Positions 61,201 through 64,000 of a DNA stretch of 64,000 nt are shown piece by piece. Origin of the DNA: Hevea brasiliensis (lineage: Eukaryota > Streptophyta > Magnoliopsida > Malpighiales > Euphorbiaceae); assembly GCF_030052815.1 (NCBI RefSeq), contig NC_079496.1, forward strand, positions 10,245,100-10,309,099. The letters run 5' to 3'. The position numbers and the translations under genes are program-made. The notes below the pieces were generated by a model. It ran no database searches and had not been told where the DNA came from. It was given only the letters and a program-made list of their open reading frames with translations. The first letter of the stretch is position 1. Each line of letters begins with the position of its first letter.

Positions 61201-61799
61201 AGGTTAGGGCAAGACATCAGTGCAGATTCTTGATGGAAAATCTGTTAATGAAATAGGATGAGGTCACCTCTTTGAATGGCATAATTATTCTTGAAAGCTA
61301 CAGTGAATCTCCCTCTTTGGTTCATTTATGCAATCTTTTCCTCTCCAGTGTAAATACATTCTTTAATTTCCCAAAATCTATCTAATAGGGAGAGGAATTT
61401 GTCAACAAAAATTTGCTTTTGCTTTGATGGTCTGCCCAGAAAAAGAGAGGGGTTATGTTCATAACCACTTCTACAATAGAAATTTTTATTTTATTGATAA
61501 AAGTAGGATACCCTAAAAGAAAACAGCATCAACTATGTCTACCACAAACAAGAAAGATCAGAAACCTTAAATCTTCCATAAAAGAAAGCTGAAATTTTTG
61601 GAAGGCATTTATTTAAAATAATCTGAAAAGAATGACCCAGATCTTTCCAAAAATTAAGCTTATATTGATGCATATGGGAAATCAAAATAAGAGTCTTAAA
61701 TATACAAATACGACCAAGAAAGCCCCAATTAAGACACCAAATCCAGAAATGTAAAAGCACAAAGATGATGTCAATTTTAACTAGTTTGTACTCAAATTG
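58261..61799. other. Intergenic DNA downstream of RALF, no gene seen
   Basis: It is AT-rich to about 59720, then less AT-rich from 59720 to 61800. Only short frames are present on either strand (for example 60934-61122, 61539-61760), none with a motif. A poly(T) run sits at 60850-60873. The right end should contain the RALF 3' UTR. Confidence 0.5.
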
Positions 61800-62153
61800 T
61801 TAATGCACTCTACACCTTGTAATAACCTCACAACCTCTGCTATAAGGATTAGCCTCTCCAGCATGACAATCATAGTAAGATGCACCAGGTTTTGAACATG
61901 GAACCATGTCCCTCTTCAGTGTCTCATAGCTTATGTACTTCTTTTGCATCACAAGAACTCTCCTGCTGATCTCTGACTCCATCTCTGGTTCTTCAAGGCA
62001 GTCTCCAATTTTCCTGGTGCAACCCCTCCTCACCATGGCATCAATCTCACTGTTTTCCAGTGAATTAAGGCCTGGAATTGAAACCCCACTGCAAATCGTG
62101 AAATGGGTGTGAAGGAAAAGGAGTCCTAGAAGGTAGAGTGTGGGTTTGGACAT
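61800..62153 (-). CDS. RALFL31: RALF-family secreted peptide hormone precursor
   Basis: A single-exon, 117-residue precursor. A hydrophobic signal peptide (about 1-23, LYLLGLLFLH core) is followed by an acidic propeptide, the dibasic site RRVL (64-67) for subtilisin-type processing, and a mature peptide of about 50 residues. The mature part has the YISY motif (73-76), the block VPCSKPGASYYDC and four cysteines (86, 96, 108, 114) that form two disulfides in RALFs, plus NPYSRGC. RALF peptides act outside the cell through FERONIA-type receptor kinases and LRX/LLG partners on wall integrity, growth and apoplastic pH. An in-frame ATG at 62249 would add 32 polar residues before the signal peptide; I chose the ATG at 62153, which puts the signal peptide first. 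The symbol is by likely synteny with Arabidopsis RALFL31, beside SAHH1. Two extra propeptide cysteines (45, 52) are present. Confidence 0.93.
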   Translation of the reverse strand: MSKPTLYLLGLLFLHTHFTICSGVSIPGLNSLENSEIDAMVRRGCTRKIGDCLEEPEMESEISRRVLVMQKKYISYETLKRDMVPCSKPGASYYDCHAGEANPYSRGCEVITRCRVH

Positions 62154-62249
62154 TTTCTTGGAGTGGCTTGATTGGTTCTTGTCTTCTGTTTTTGAGTTCT
62201 TGTGGACTCGTGGGAGTGAGATTTTTGGTGGTTGGGTTGGGAAGGTCAT

Positions 62250-64000
62250 AGATGGGACAAGATGTGCAAACAGTGCCCAAGTGTGAACTTTGTCTCGTTA
62301 ATTATGTTACTTTATTTTCTTGGGTGCAACACACTGAAATCAATGATCATTAAAGAGGCAACTTCTCTCCACTCCTGTAGAAAGAAAATTTCTTTGGGAT
62401 TAGGATTGAAACAAGGAAACAACATATGAGTTTAAATCTCGAAAAGGACCAAACAGTCCTGCACCTCTTAACACTAACTGGAAGGATCATCACCAGAGCC
62501 AGTTGTTAAGGAAAAAAAAAAGCACTTATATTGAGCAATGGGCATGGAGAATCACCAAATCAATGCATGATTTCACATTTTCCTTCACTACTTGTTTTGA
62601 ACACATGGCAATATTTAAGTAACCAAAACTTAATTTTTTTTAAAAATATACCAAATATTTTAAAAAAATTAAACTTAAAGATTAAAAAAAATGAAATTCA
62701 CGATTTCATCTTAGTGTTTTTAATAATTTGCTTAAAATACAGATGGGCAAATAAATGAGGAAGGAGTGTGAGACAGAGTGTGACCTGCTGGTACTATCTG
62801 TGAATGATAAATGACAGCCACACCACGGGGACCAGCTCCCAATCTATGATAACTCTTCCACAACACTATTATTTTTATAAATGGGTAAATTTCATCCATG
62901 ATATATGAATTTTAATATTAATAACATCACAATAAATAAATTTTAAAATTTCACTTAAAATCTTATAAATTACAATAAAATCTTATAAAAGTAAAATGAT
63001 GATGTAGCATGTTTAAGTAAAATTAAAAATCATCTTTTACTTTTTCTCTCTCTACCAATAAATATTACTCTACTCTCTTACTATCTCATCTCACGTTTTC
63101 TTTCTCTTGGATGCAACAGGTTGTATCTATTCAATTTCTTACATCATCAGACTCATTGTTCATAGCACATATTACTTGAAATCCCTTGATTTTTTCTTTC
63201 TATGACTCATTCTTCATTGTCGACTAAAGATTTTACCTGAAACCTATAACACTCTTTTGTCACTGTTAGCTTGAATGCTATTTTTCTCATCTTTTTTTTT
63301 TCTCTTTCTTGTTGTTCCATCGATTCGTTAGTTCTCTCGTCGATTTGTTAGTTCTCCCTTGAAGGATTGTGAGTTTGATTACTGTTTTTCTCATGAATTT
63401 GCAGTTACCTCACAAATCACTATCAAGTTTACTGTTTAAGACTTTCCTTATTGTTCGCTCATTTGTTGTAACTTTTTTTCAATGGGTATGGTTGATTCAA
63501 CATTATTTAGTCCATTACAGAGCAACCATTTTGGGTACGTTAATTTTTATTATTAATTGATTCAAAGGAGAACATTTAAGGAACCACCGTCAAATTTGCA
63601 GCTGTGGAAGCAAAAATGATCCACAATCAATGTTAGTCACAGACTGATTGCTTTGACAATGTATATTTAAATTGTGATATTTGACTTGGAAAAGCTTCTT
63701 CCAGTGTTTGCATTGTTCTATGATGTTATCACATTGATAAAAGGAAATGCCATTGGGTGATAATATTCTCCAATTAAACCGAGACATCATCAACAAAAGA
63801 AAAAAAAAAAAAAGGAAAGCAAAAGAATATTCTTCACCTACAAACGTGAAGAAGAAAAGAGAGCAAAAGAAAACATAATTTCACCTTCTACCAGGAAGAG
63901 AGAGAAATGAGATGAGCAAAGTTTTAAAGATAAATAAAGATGAGAAAATGAGACAGTAGAATATTACACATTAGAGGAAAGAGAAAAGAAGAAAATATGA
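62250..64000. other. RALF upstream region and window end, no gene seen
   Basis: The first few hundred bases should hold the RALF promoter. The rest is AT-rich with short frames only. Pyrimidine-rich DNA at 63030-63120 and purine-rich DNA at 63830-63990 could be the two ends of one inverted repeat element about 0.95 kb long, but the match is weak. Confidence 0.5.

Noticed and set aside
62960..63990. Possible ~1 kb inverted-repeat element from pyrimidine-rich and purine-rich ends
   Set aside because: The match rests on CT-rich against AG-rich composition; no specific terminal word or target duplication could be aligned.

Overview
This is a plant nuclear window, most likely from a eudicot. Genes are intron-rich with GT-AG splicing, intergenic DNA and introns are very AT-rich, and the mobile elements are typical plant families (RTE LINE, Ty1/copia, Ty3-type LTRs, hAT and other MITEs). 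The encoded proteins match Arabidopsis genes closely. A rosid, perhaps Malpighiales/Euphorbiaceae, is my impression only; no marker in the window fixes the species.

Five real protein genes are supported. (1) A WEX-type (Werner-exonuclease-like) DEDDy 3'-5' exonuclease on the minus strand (3036-9821, six exons, 319 aa), with a broken RTE-type LINE in intron 2. (2) RAD50 on the plus strand (14619-38447, 27 exons, 1316 aa), divergent from WEX across about 4.8 kb of AT-rich DNA that holds three tandem copies of a ~0.5 kb repeat. Its introns carry a copia element with both LTRs and a 5-bp target duplication (intron 15), a probable 2.24 kb solo LTR inside GAGCT-rich repeat DNA (intron 18) and a 569-bp hAT-type MITE with a perfect 8-bp target duplication (intron 22). 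(3) Cytosolic serine hydroxymethyltransferase on the minus strand (40822-43498, four exons, 471 aa), convergent with RAD50. (4) S-adenosyl-L-homocysteine hydrolase on the plus strand (49019-51313, two exons, 485 aa), divergent from SHMT across 5.5 kb filled with MITE-like elements. (5) A RALF-type secreted peptide hormone on the minus strand (61800-62153, 117 aa).

The exon models were joined by hand from splice signals and reading phase. All close in frame, and four of the five match the length I remember for the family.

Functionally there are two pairs: two DNA-repair proteins (WEX, RAD50) and two enzymes of one-carbon/methyl metabolism (SHMT, SAHH). From memory, WEX, SHM4, SAHH1 and RALFL31 lie within a few loci on Arabidopsis chromosome 4 (AT4G13870, AT4G13930, AT4G13940, AT4G13950), while RAD50 is on chromosome 2 (AT2G31970). 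The window therefore looks like an old conserved gene neighbourhood stretched by transposons. A second 1786-bp solo LTR (53132-54917) and a two-copy ~720-bp AT-rich repeat (56694-58130) lie between SAHH and RALF.

I see no CRISPR array, rRNA gene, convincing tRNA gene or wholly new gene system. The most useful observations are the gene order, the precisely bounded insertions, and a few unassigned GC-richer islands.
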